Assembly (NCBI GenBank): GCA_028709405.1
Contig: JAQVXB010000026.1
Location: 1-7,316 of the forward strand
Length of the DNA stretch: 7,316 bases
From: Candidatus Shapirobacteria bacterium
GTDB taxonomy: Bacteria; Patescibacteriota; Microgenomatia; UBA12405
Reading direction: 5' to 3'
In this document: positions 1-6,070 of the stretch, one piece after another
How positions within the stretch are numbered: the stretch's first letter is position 1
Layout: every line of letters starts with the position of its first letter
Program-made: the position numbers and the translations under genes
The notes under the pieces: generated by a model
Told to the model about the DNA's origin: nothing
Database searches by the model: none
Seen by the model: only the letters and a program-made list of their open reading frames with translations

Positions 1-984
1 ACAAAATATCAAGATAAAGTAACAGTTAGTGAATATGAAATTTATTACAACCAAGAAAATGCCCAAATTTTTAGTGATTTAGTTAAAGAGTTAAATATCG
101 AAGTTGCTGGTGTCCCTTTGTTAATAATAAATGAAGATTATGTTTTGGGCTATGGCAGTGAAGAAACAACAGGAATAATTATTGAAGAAAAGATTAAAAA
201 AATATTAGGAAACGAAAAGACAAACGAAAACTCATCTGCCCCAGTTTATTTAAATATTTTTTCTAAAAAAATTGATTTAAAGAGTCTATCTCTACCGATC
301 GCGACAATATTAATTGCTTTTGTAGATGGATTTAATCCTTGTGCCATGTGGATACTCATTTTTTTAATTACTATGCTGATAAATATGAAAGATAAGAAAA
401 AATTGTATTTATTAGGAACAACTTTTATTTTAGTTTCAGGATTGATGTATTTATTATTTTTATCCGCTTGGTTTAATTTTTTCAAATATATTGGCTATGT
501 TTATTGGGTCAAGATTATTATTGGAATTGTAGCCATAATTTGCGGAATATTACACATTAAAAATGGTTTATTCTCCAAAGGAGAATGCAAGGTTACCAAT
601 CAAACTCAAAGACAAAAAATTATTCAAAAAATAAAAGATATTCTAACTCAAAAAAAACTATTTTTTTCATTGATAGGTATTACCACTTTAGCCGTCTCAG
701 TTAATTTAATAGAAATTGTTTGTTCGGCCGGTTTACCAGCAGTTTATACTAATTTATTGTCAACAATAAAATTGTCAACTTTTGAATATTATTTTTATCT
801 TTTTTTATATGTGTTAATTTTTATGCTTGATGATCTAATTATATTTTTTCTAGCAATAAAAACATTTGAAGTCAGCGGTATTAGCAAAAAATATACAAAA
901 TTATCAGGAATTGTGGGTGGAATAATTATTTTAATAATCGGGATTATTTTAATAATAAAACCAGAATTACTGATGTTTGGTTAA
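1..984 (+). CDS. Thioredoxin-fold/DsbD-CcdA-like transmembrane thiol-redox fusion protein (5' partial)
   Basis: The frame is open from base 1, giving 327 visible residues, so the TTG at 118 is internal rather than the start. Visible residues 8-70 look like the C-terminal half of a thioredoxin/glutaredoxin fold: a beta-alpha-beta run, then GVPLLII with the cis-proline at residue 39. The CxxC active site would lie upstream of the window. From about residue 97 to 323 there is a six-helix membrane domain. Helix 1 carries DGFNPC (Cys114) and a later helix carries EIVCSAGLP (Cys241), resembling the paired cysteines that DsbD/CcdA proteins use to pass electrons across the membrane. I infer that it moves reducing power from the cytoplasm to an extracytoplasmic thioredoxin-like domain or partner. 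The central loop (about 188-220) is basic. No clear terminator follows. The general class is well supported; the exact subfamily and partner are not. Confidence 0.8.
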   Translation, partial: TKYQDKVTVSEYEIYYNQENAQIFSDLVKELNIEVAGVPLLIINEDYVLGYGSEETTGIIIEEKIKKILGNEKTNENSSAPVYLNIFSKKIDLKSLSLPIATILIAFVDGFNPCAMWILIFLITMLINMKDKKKLYLLGTTFILVSGLMYLLFLSAWFNFFKYIGYVYWVKIIIGIVAIICGILHIKNGLFSKGECKVTNQTQRQKIIQKIKDILTQKKLFFSLIGITTLAVSVNLIEIVCSAGLPAVYTNLLSTIKLSTFEYYFYLFLYVLIFMLDDLIIFFLAIKTFEVSGISKKYTKLSGIVGGIIILIIGIILIIKPELLMFG

Positions 985-1008
985 TCATTTACTATCTAAA
1001 CAGAACTA

Positions 1009-1037
1009 TTGACAATATTTTTGATTCATCATATAAT
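1009..1037 (+). promoter_or_regulatory. Consensus sigma70-type promoter of the DUF5320-DUF134-NodB-like operon
   Basis: A -35 box TTGACA (1009-1014) and a -10 box TATAAT (1032-1037) are separated by exactly 17 bp, a perfect match to the housekeeping consensus. Transcription should start near 1044, giving a leader of about 38 nt before the ATG at 1082. So strong a core promoter is usually held in check by a repressor, and the palindrome overlapping its -10 box fits that. Confidence 0.85.
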
Positions 1038-1054
1038 GAATATATATTCATTAT
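1033..1054. promoter_or_regulatory. Perfect 22-bp palindromic operator candidate over the -10 box and start point
   Basis: The two 11-base arms ATAATGAATAT and ATATTCATTAT are exact reverse complements with no spacer. The palindrome covers most of the -10 box and the predicted start point. A further half-site ATTCAT lies at 1024-1029, so there are three alternating copies: ATTCAT (1024-1029), ATGAAT (1036-1041) and ATTCAT (1046-1051). Binding of a dimer here would block RNA polymerase. The obvious candidate protein is the helix-turn-helix DUF134 product encoded two genes into the same operon, but that pairing is inference. AT-rich DNA makes chance palindromes commoner, though 22 perfect bases at this exact position is unlikely to be accidental. 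Confidence 0.6.
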
Positions 1055-1071
1055 TATTAATTTATCTAAAT

Positions 1072-1077
1072 AGGAGG
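1072..1077 (+). promoter_or_regulatory. Strong Shine-Dalgarno site for the DUF5320-like gene
   Basis: AGGAGG ends 4 bases before the ATG at 1082. It is the only full Shine-Dalgarno sequence seen ahead of any gene in this window. It fixes the start codon and suggests high translation of the small protein. Confidence 0.85.
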
Positions 1078-1081
1078 CAAT

Positions 1082-1336
1082 ATGCCAAATAGAGATAGAA
1101 CTGGTCCAATGGGAATGGGACCATTAACAGGTAGAGGTCTTGGTCCTTGTGGATCAGGCTTAAGACGAGGCTTAGGTTTTGGTTATGGTCGAGGATTTGG
1201 TAGAGGTTTAGGCCGATTTTTTGGCTGGAATCAACCCCAAACTGAAGCAGAACAAAAACAAGCTTTAGTTGATTATCGAAAAGCTTTAGAAGAAGAGCTT
1301 GAAGATGTCAAAAAAGAGGAAAACGATTTAAAATAA
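1082..1336 (+). CDS. DUF5320-like glycine/arginine-rich small protein
   Basis: This 84-residue protein opens with MPNRDRTGPMGMGPLTGRG, the hallmark N-terminus of DUF5320-type proteins (typically M-P-x-x-D-x-T-G-P-x-G-x-G-P-x-T-G-R-G). Residues 19-48 are a low-complexity tract of Gly, Arg, Leu and Phe with repeated GRG/GRGFG units and the single cysteine (Cys23). Residues 53-84 are charged, rich in Glu, Lys and Ala, and likely form a short coiled coil. There is no signal peptide or membrane segment, so it should be cytosolic. The family's function is unknown to me. As I recall, such proteins occur beside DUF134 regulators and NifX/NifB-type iron-molybdenum cofactor domain proteins, which points loosely to metal or redox handling. 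It is the first gene of its operon and ends 3 bases before the DUF134 gene. Nucleic-acid binding through the RG-rich tract is possible but untested. Confidence 0.8.
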   Translation: MPNRDRTGPMGMGPLTGRGLGPCGSGLRRGLGFGYGRGFGRGLGRFFGWNQPQTEAEQKQALVDYRKALEEELEDVKKEENDLK

Positions 1337-1339
1337 AAT

Positions 1340-1618
1340 ATGGTTAGGCCAAAGAATCCTAGATTTTTACGTTTTAACCCCGAGGTTGTTTACTTTAAGC
1401 CCCGGGGTGTGCCTCTATCAATTTTGGAAGAAGTTGAATTATTACCAGATGAACTAGAAGCCTTAAAACTACACGATGTTGATGGCTTAGATCAAATTGA
1501 AGCAGCTAAGAAAATGAACGTTTCACAACCAACTTTTGGAAGAATTTTAGATAAAACTTACAAAAAGATAGCTATAGCAATAATCAAAGGCAAGGCTATA
1601 AAAATTATTAAAAAATAA
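1340..1618 (+). CDS. DUF134/UPF0251 family helix-turn-helix DNA-binding protein
   Basis: The 92 residues match the DUF134 (UPF0251) pattern along their length: an N-terminal RPKNPRFLRFNPEVVYFKP block, then GVPLSILEEVELLPDELEALKLHDVDGL, then a helix-turn-helix at about 50-70 (DQIEAAKKMNVSQPTFGRIL), and a basic C-terminal tail. The HTH resembles sigma factor region 4. Family members are about 90-130 residues, so this is a full-length short form. The ATG lies 3 bases after the preceding stop with no Shine-Dalgarno at the usual distance, which suggests translational coupling to the DUF5320-like gene. The likely role is transcriptional regulation of its own operon through the palindrome at 1033-1054; the ligand or signal is unknown. 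No cysteine is present, so direct thiol or cysteine-based metal sensing by this protein is unlikely. Confidence 0.88.
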   Translation: MVRPKNPRFLRFNPEVVYFKPRGVPLSILEEVELLPDELEALKLHDVDGLDQIEAAKKMNVSQPTFGRILDKTYKKIAIAIIKGKAIKIIKK

Positions 1619-1625
1619 AATAAGG

Positions 1626-2573
1626 ATGAAAACAAAAGAAAATAAAAACTTTATTAAACTATTAATACTTTTTATAGTTTTTGTAATTTCGGTGATAAAT
1701 ATAATGAATAATAGAAAAGTTAATTCGAAAATTAATACCATTTTGATGTTAATCGAATTTGAAAGAATAGAAGGAGTAATTCAGTGGGAAAAAGAATTAG
1801 ATAAAAGATGTTTGACGGCTTTAGTTAAAGTTCAAGACAATGTTTTGAAAGAAAACCCAGAAGTTTTTAAAAGACTTGCCGATAAAGGGTATGAAATAGC
1901 TGGTGGGTACGACAAAGCACCTTTTTGGGATATGTCTTATGATGAACAGTATCAATATTTAAAAGAATCAAAAGATTTGGTAGAAAAAATTACCGGAAAG
2001 AAAATGAGAGTATTTGGTAGTCGGTATTTTGCTTATGATGAAATGACTTTAAAAGCGGCACAGGATCTAGGAATTGAGTATATTTTGGGTCGTGGGGTTA
2101 ATGACGTGGAAGCAACTATTTATCAACCAAAAGAATACAATACAAAAATTATTTCAGTGACTAACGTTGATGTTGGTGAGCCGATGGGAAGAGGTTCACT
2201 TTGCGATTATAGTTTATGGGCCAGAGGAGCAAATGCTAAAGAATTTGGAAAAATATTCGATGAAAGTATTGCCAAAAAACCAACAAATATGATTTTAGTA
2301 TCTCATGCTTATTTAGGAGGAACTAGACTTGAATGGTGGCGAGAATATGAAAAAGCTCTGGCCTTGAACTCGATTGACTGGAATAGTTTTGACAATTGGG
2401 TTAGTAACCAAGAAGTTATTAAGATGAAAAATTCAGAGATTCCAGTAAACGAAGAAGTAAATTATGTTCAACCAAAACCAGAAAAACCAATGGAAGACTA
2501 TGAACCTATCTACGCTCATGATTTATTGGAAAAATCCAAAGATTTATACCCAAGCGAAATGATGTGTCAATAA
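1626..2573 (+). CDS. Membrane-anchored NodB-fold (polysaccharide deacetylase-like) protein with degenerate catalytic motifs
   Basis: This 315-residue protein has one N-terminal hydrophobic anchor (about 9-27) and a domain outside the membrane. The order of segments follows the polysaccharide deacetylase (NodB) fold: GYEIAGGYDKAPF (88-100), SYDEQYQYLKESKDLVEKITGKKMRVF (104-130), FAYDEMTLKAAQDLGIEYIL (135-154) and MILVSHAYLGG (222-232). The metal and catalytic signatures are missing. The usual TFDD block reads LIEFERIEG (42-50), the HxxxH zinc pair is replaced by GGYDKAPF, and the RPPxG region reads GSRYFAYD. The cysteines are Cys62, Cys193 (GSLCDYSLW) and Cys314. It may be a binding protein or an enzyme with changed chemistry rather than a standard deacetylase. 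It starts 7 bases after the DUF134 stop; AAGG abuts the ATG, too close for a normal Shine-Dalgarno. Its 3' end overlaps the convergent gene by 7 bp. Confidence 0.72.
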   Translation: MKTKENKNFIKLLILFIVFVISVINIMNNRKVNSKINTILMLIEFERIEGVIQWEKELDKRCLTALVKVQDNVLKENPEVFKRLADKGYEIAGGYDKAPFWDMSYDEQYQYLKESKDLVEKITGKKMRVFGSRYFAYDEMTLKAAQDLGIEYILGRGVNDVEATIYQPKEYNTKIISVTNVDVGEPMGRGSLCDYSLWARGANAKEFGKIFDESIAKKPTNMILVSHAYLGGTRLEWWREYEKALALNSIDWNSFDNWVSNQEVIKMKNSEIPVNEEVNYVQPKPEKPMEDYEPIYAHDLLEKSKDLYPSEMMCQ

Positions 2574-2893
2574 TACTTTTTTTTAAAAAAATATTTTCTA
2601 CTCCAAAAAAGCATACCTATAACGATAATAGGAATAGATATAATTAATGATTCAAAGCGAAAATAAATTAATGAAAAAACGCCAACAATTATAAGAGTCA
2701 TTCCTCCTAATTTTTCATTTTTCCAAGCAATTACTGTTAAAATAATCAAAATAAAACTAGGAATAAGATGTATTAACAATGCTAAAAACCATTTTGCTTC
2801 TTCAAAAACATCTAAAGCAAACATGCTTATAAAAACAATAAATAAAACAGATAAAATTCTAGGTAACCAGTAAAATATTTTTTCTAATTTCAT
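2567..2893 (-). CDS. Small four-helix membrane protein (DUF7670-like?)
   Basis: The 108 residues hold four hydrophobic segments at about 11-28, 36-57, 63-78 and 81-97, with a basic tail (KKK at 104-106), so it is an inner-membrane protein. The N-terminal WLPRILSVLFIVFISMFALDVF, followed by LLIHLIPSFILIILTVIAW, resembles small bacterial and archaeal membrane proteins now grouped, I believe, as DUF7670; I am only moderately sure of that label. No catalytic residues stand out and the function is unknown. It stops at TGA, the only TGA stop among the genes here, and its last 7 bp overlap the end of the opposing NodB-like gene. There is no Shine-Dalgarno before the ATG. Confidence 0.75.
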   Translation of the reverse strand: MKLEKIFYWLPRILSVLFIVFISMFALDVFEEAKWFLALLIHLIPSFILIILTVIAWKNEKLGGMTLIIVGVFSLIYFRFESLIISIPIIVIGMLFWSRKYFFKKKYY

Positions 2894-2900
2894 AATTTAT

Positions 2901-2906
2901 ATTATA
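2901..2906 (-). promoter_or_regulatory. Possible -10 element for the small membrane protein gene
   Basis: On the - strand a perfect TATAAT lies 7 bases before the ATG at 2893. Transcription would begin at or beside the start codon, giving a leaderless or nearly leaderless mRNA, which agrees with the lack of a Shine-Dalgarno. No convincing -35 box lies at the expected distance, and the spacer is very AT-rich, so a chance match is quite possible. Confidence 0.3.
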
Positions 2907-2985
2907 TTTTAATCTAAAATTTATTTATTCTTTTTATTAATATGTGCTTTCATTAATACATCAATTCATTTTAAAGACCGTATTG

Positions 2986-2991
2986 TATAAT
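2986..2991 (+). promoter_or_regulatory. Probable -10 element of the ileS promoter
   Basis: A perfect TATAAT lies 13 bases before the ileS ATG (3005), so the start point should fall near 2998 with a leader of only about 7 nt. There is no good -35 match. The box sits inside a short inverted repeat, GTATT-4 bases-AATAC (2980-2993), which may or may not matter. There is no room for a T-box or other long leader regulator between this site and the gene. Confidence 0.5.
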
Positions 2992-3004
2992 ACACACATA
3001 AATT

Positions 3005-5791
3005 ATGACTTTTTTTAAAGATTTACCATCAATGCCAGATTTCCCTAAATTAGAGGAAAAGCTTGTCGACCTTTGGTATCAACACGACTTAGTTCAAAAA
3101 TATCTTCACAAAAACGACAATTCCGATCAAAAATTTAGTTTTATTGATGGTCCCATCACTGCCAACGCTCCCATGGGGGTTCATCATGCTCGAGGTCGTA
3201 CTCTTAAAGATGTTTTCCAGCGTTTCAAAAATTCTCAAGGCTACGCTCAGCGCTTTCAAAATGGTTTTGATTGCCAAGGTCTTTGGGTTGAAGTTGAAGT
3301 TGAAAAAGAAAACGGATTTAATTCTAAAAAAGATATTATCGATTTTGGTTTAGATAAATTTACTACTGCTTGTCTTGATCGTGTCGATAAATTCAGTCAA
3401 ATTCAAACTGAACAATCAAAACGTCTTGGTATGTTTATGGATTGGGATAATTCTTATTACACCAATTCCAAAACCAATAATCTTTATATCTGGCATTTTT
3501 TAAAAAAAGTCAAAGAAAAAGGTTGGCTAATTAAAAATAAATCAGCTACCACTTGGTGTCCTCGTTGTGAAACTGGTCTTTCTCAACACGAAGAAGCCGA
3601 TGGTTACAAAGAGGTAACTGATGAATCAGTTTATTTAAAATTCAAATTATCCGGTAAAACTAATGAATATGTTCTTGCTTGGACCACTACCCCTTGGACC
3701 CTTTCGGCCAATGTTTTACTGGCCGTCAATCCCAAATTTGAATACGTTAAAGCTAAAGTCGACAATGATTATATTTATCTTGCTAAACTAGCCGCCGATC
3801 GTCTTGGTCTTAAAGATTATGAAAACATTGATGTTAATATTCTTGTCGGTTTAGAATATGATTCTCTATATCAAATTCCCGCTCAAGAGGGGGTTAAACA
3901 CTCTATTGTCGAATGGGAAATGGTTGATCCAGTTGATGGTAGTGGTGTTGTTCATATTGCCCCTGGTTGCGGTCAAGAAGATTATTTACTTGGTAAAAAA
4001 TTAAAATCCGCCATGATTGCTCCCCTTAATGAACAAGGTTTTTTTAAGGAAGGTTTTGGTGAATTAACTGGTCTTTATGCTCACAAAGTTAATGAAATAG
4101 TTTTCAATTATTTAAAAAGTATCAATTCTCTTTTTAAGACCGAATCAATTACCCATCGTTATCCTCATTGTTGGCGTTGTGGCACCAAATGCCTATTTAG
4201 ACTTGAAGATAGTTGGTACATTAAATCTGATGAAATTCGTCCTCTTTTAAAAGAAGCTGCCAAAAAAGTAAATTGGCAGCCTAAATATGTCGGCCGTCGT
4301 ATGCAAAATTGGCTCGATTCCATGGAAGATTGGATGATCAGTCGTAAGCGTTTTTATGGTTTAGCCTTACCTTTTTATGAATGTTCCTGCGGTGAATTAG
4401 TTGTTATTGGTAGCCTTGAAGAATTGAAAGATAAAGCTGTTAACCCTGAATTAATTGATAGTCTTAAAACTCTTCATCGTCCTTGGATTGATCAAATTGA
4501 AATTAATTGTCCAAAATGTGGCCAACACGTTAAACGTATTCCCGACGTTGGTGATTGTTGGTTAGATGCCGGTGTGGTTCCTTTTTCCACTCTTAAATAT
4601 CTAGAAGATAAATCTTATTGGCAAAAATGGTTCCCAGCTGATTTAGTTTCTGAAATGATTGAACAGGTTCGCCTTTGGTTTTATTCCATGCTTTTCTTTA
4701 GTGTTACTTTTGAAGATGTTCCACCCTACCAAAATGTTGTCACTTATTCTGAAGTCCGCGACGAAAAAGGTCAAAGAATGAGTAAAACCAAAAAAAATGG
4801 TATTCCTTACGATGAAGCCGTATCCAAAATGGGTGCTGACTCAATGCGTTGGCTTTACTGTCAGCAAAAATCTTATACTAGTGTTAATTTTGGTTATTCC
4901 ATTGCCGATCAAGTTAAGCGTGATTTTATTTTAATTCTTTGGAATTCCTACCGTTTTTTCACTCAACATGCCAATCTCGACAACTGGCAACCATCATCAG
5001 ATTTCAATCCTTCTACTTTAACCAATATTATGGATAAATGGCTCATATCTCGGCTTCATACCACTATTCATAAAAGTACCGAAAGTTTAGAAAAATTTAG
5101 TACTTCTTCTGCCACTAAAACCATTGAAAAATTTGTCAACGATTTATCCACCTGGTATATTCGCCGCAGTCGCGACCGTAACGACAATAACGATCTTTTA
5201 TATCATTGTTTTGATCAAATATCTCGACTTTTATCTCCTTTTATTCCTTTCCTTTCCGAAATTATTTATAAAAACCTTTCTGGTTTGGAAACCGAATCAA
5301 TCAACACCAGTGTTCATCTCCAAGACTGGCCAAAATCAGACAAAGATATAATCAACACTAATCTTGAAAAACAGATGGAATCAGTCAGAGGAATCTGTCA
5401 GTTAATTCATGGCCAAAGACAAAAATTTGCCATAAAATTACGTCAGCCATTAGCCAAGGTTACTATCGATTCCGATTTAAAATTAGACCAAGACTTAATT
5501 AACATTATTGCCGAAGAGACTAATGTTAAAGAAGTTGTTTTTGACAAAAAATCTAACCTTCTTTCTGTCGATCTCGACACTAATTTAACTCCTGAACTTA
5601 TTTCTGAGGGTGAATATCGTGACTTAGTCAGATCTATTCAAGTTCTCCGTCGCGAAGCCAATCTTCAAATTAACGATCAAATCAAAATTTTCGCTCCATC
5701 TTGGCCAAAATCTTTTGAATCTCAAATCCTTAAAAAAACACTTTCGGTTTCTATCGAAACCAGCGATATTCTAAAAATTGAAAAAGCCTAA
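3005..5791 (+). CDS. ileS: Isoleucine--tRNA ligase with GVHH signature
   Basis: This complete 928-residue class Ia synthetase charges tRNA-Ile with isoleucine in the cytosol; E. coli IleRS is 938. The Rossmann core has GVHH (58-61) where HIGH is expected, then GFDCQGLWVEVEVEK (87-101), and the KMSKS loop reads RMSKT (591-595). The CP1 editing domain keeps WTTTPWT (226-232) and GSGVVHIAPGCGQEDY (312-327) with the conserved His317 and Asp326, so it should still clear mischarged valine. Cysteine pairs at 185/188, 389/392 with 396, 460/462 and 502/505 suggest zinc ribbons in the catalytic insertions. EDWMISRKRFYGLALPFYEC (441-460) is the usual ISRQRxWG block with W changed to Y. The anticodon-binding helices begin near DKWLISRLH (677), and no C-terminal zinc finger is present. 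Arginine codons are nearly all CGT/CGC, unlike the genes at 1082-2573. There is no Shine-Dalgarno. It probably heads an operon with the next two genes. Confidence 0.96.
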   Translation: MTFFKDLPSMPDFPKLEEKLVDLWYQHDLVQKYLHKNDNSDQKFSFIDGPITANAPMGVHHARGRTLKDVFQRFKNSQGYAQRFQNGFDCQGLWVEVEVEKENGFNSKKDIIDFGLDKFTTACLDRVDKFSQIQTEQSKRLGMFMDWDNSYYTNSKTNNLYIWHFLKKVKEKGWLIKNKSATTWCPRCETGLSQHEEADGYKEVTDESVYLKFKLSGKTNEYVLAWTTTPWTLSANVLLAVNPKFEYVKAKVDNDYIYLAKLAADRLGLKDYENIDVNILVGLEYDSLYQIPAQEGVKHSIVEWEMVDPVDGSGVVHIAPGCGQEDYLLGKKLKSAMIAPLNEQGFFKEGFGELTGLYAHKVNEIVFNYLKSINSLFKTESITHRYPHCWRCGTKCLFRLEDSWYIKSDEIRPLLKEAAKKVNWQPKYVGRRMQNWLDSMEDWMISRKRFYGLALPFYECSCGELVVIGSLEELKDKAVNPELIDSLKTLHRPWIDQIEINCPKCGQHVKRIPDVGDCWLDAGVVPFSTLKYLEDKSYWQKWFPADLVSEMIEQVRLWFYSMLFFSVTFEDVPPYQNVVTYSEVRDEKGQRMSKTKKNGIPYDEAVSKMGADSMRWLYCQQKSYTSVNFGYSIADQVKRDFILILWNSYRFFTQHANLDNWQPSSDFNPSTLTNIMDKWLISRLHTTIHKSTESLEKFSTSSATKTIEKFVNDLSTWYIRRSRDRNDNNDLLYHCFDQISRLLSPFIPFLSEIIYKNLSGLETESINTSVHLQDWPKSDKDIINTNLEKQMESVRGICQLIHGQRQKFAIKLRQPLAKVTIDSDLKLDQDLINIIAEETNVKEVVFDKKSNLLSVDLDTNLTPELISEGEYRDLVRSIQVLRREANLQINDQIKIFAPSWPKSFESQILKKTLSVSIETSDILKIEKA

Positions 5792-5794
5792 AAT

Positions 5795-6070
5795 ATGGAT
5801 AATTTCAAACAACTTAGTCAAGAAATTGAAAAAATAAAAAATAGAAATTTAAAAGTTGAAATTGACAAAGCTTGGGAAATTAGTTTTTCTAGAAAAATTT
5901 TAATTGCTATTTTAACTTATTTTGTTATTGTTTTGTTTTTCCAATTTGCCAATTTATCAAAACCATTCATTAATGCTATTGTTCCGACTTTAGGATTTTT
6001 ACTTTCGACCATGTCAATTCCATTCTTCAAAAACTTTTGGATAAAAAATATTTATAAAAGATGCAAATAA
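5795..6070 (+). CDS. Small two-helix membrane protein of unknown function
   Basis: The 91 residues comprise a charged N-terminal helix (1-30, Glu/Lys rich, possibly a short coiled coil) and two hydrophobic segments (about 34-53 and 56-76), then a basic tail. The stretch KAWEISFSRKILIAILTYFVIVLFF followed by NAIVPTLGFLLSTMSIPFFK is a pattern I recall from many hypothetical proteins in CPR genomes, where the helical hairpin with its central Pro is conserved. No enzymatic motif is seen. The ATG lies 3 bases after the ileS stop and the 3' end overlaps the phosphatase gene by 10 bp, so translation is probably coupled in both directions. It is a real gene by length, composition and spacing; its role is unknown. 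Confidence 0.75.
   Translation: MDNFKQLSQEIEKIKNRNLKVEIDKAWEISFSRKILIAILTYFVIVLFFQFANLSKPFINAIVPTLGFLLSTMSIPFFKNFWIKNIYKRCK

Noticed and set aside
118..120. TTG as the start codon of the first gene
   Set aside because: The frame is open to base 1 and the upstream residues continue the thioredoxin fold, with the cis-proline directly before this codon.
246..485. Open frame of 79 codons on the - strand inside the thioredoxin/CcdA gene
   Set aside because: It lies wholly opposite a well-supported membrane protein gene, has no start signals, and its hydrophobic look comes from the complement of hydrophobic codons.
1547..1741. Hydrophobic 64-codon open frame on the - strand across the DUF134/NodB-like junction
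   Set aside because: It is antisense to two supported genes. Its Phe/Ile/Leu content simply mirrors A-rich Lys/Asn codons on the + strand.
2567..2569. TGA as a recoded glycine codon, as in Gracilibacteria and Absconditabacteria
   Set aside because: Here TGA ends a gene at a sensible place after a basic membrane-protein tail, and no gene in the window needs TGA to be read through.
2894..3004. T-box or other tRNA-sensing leader upstream of ileS
   Set aside because: The spacer is only 111 bp, the likely start point leaves about 7 nt of leader, and no T-box core sequence or terminator hairpin is present.
3089..3353. Open frames on both strands within the 5' part of ileS
   Set aside because: They overlap the conserved catalytic core of IleRS and show no recognisable protein features.
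5124..5351. 75-codon + strand frame inside the ileS 3' half
   Set aside because: It is a frame shadow of the anticodon-binding domain and has no ribosome binding site.
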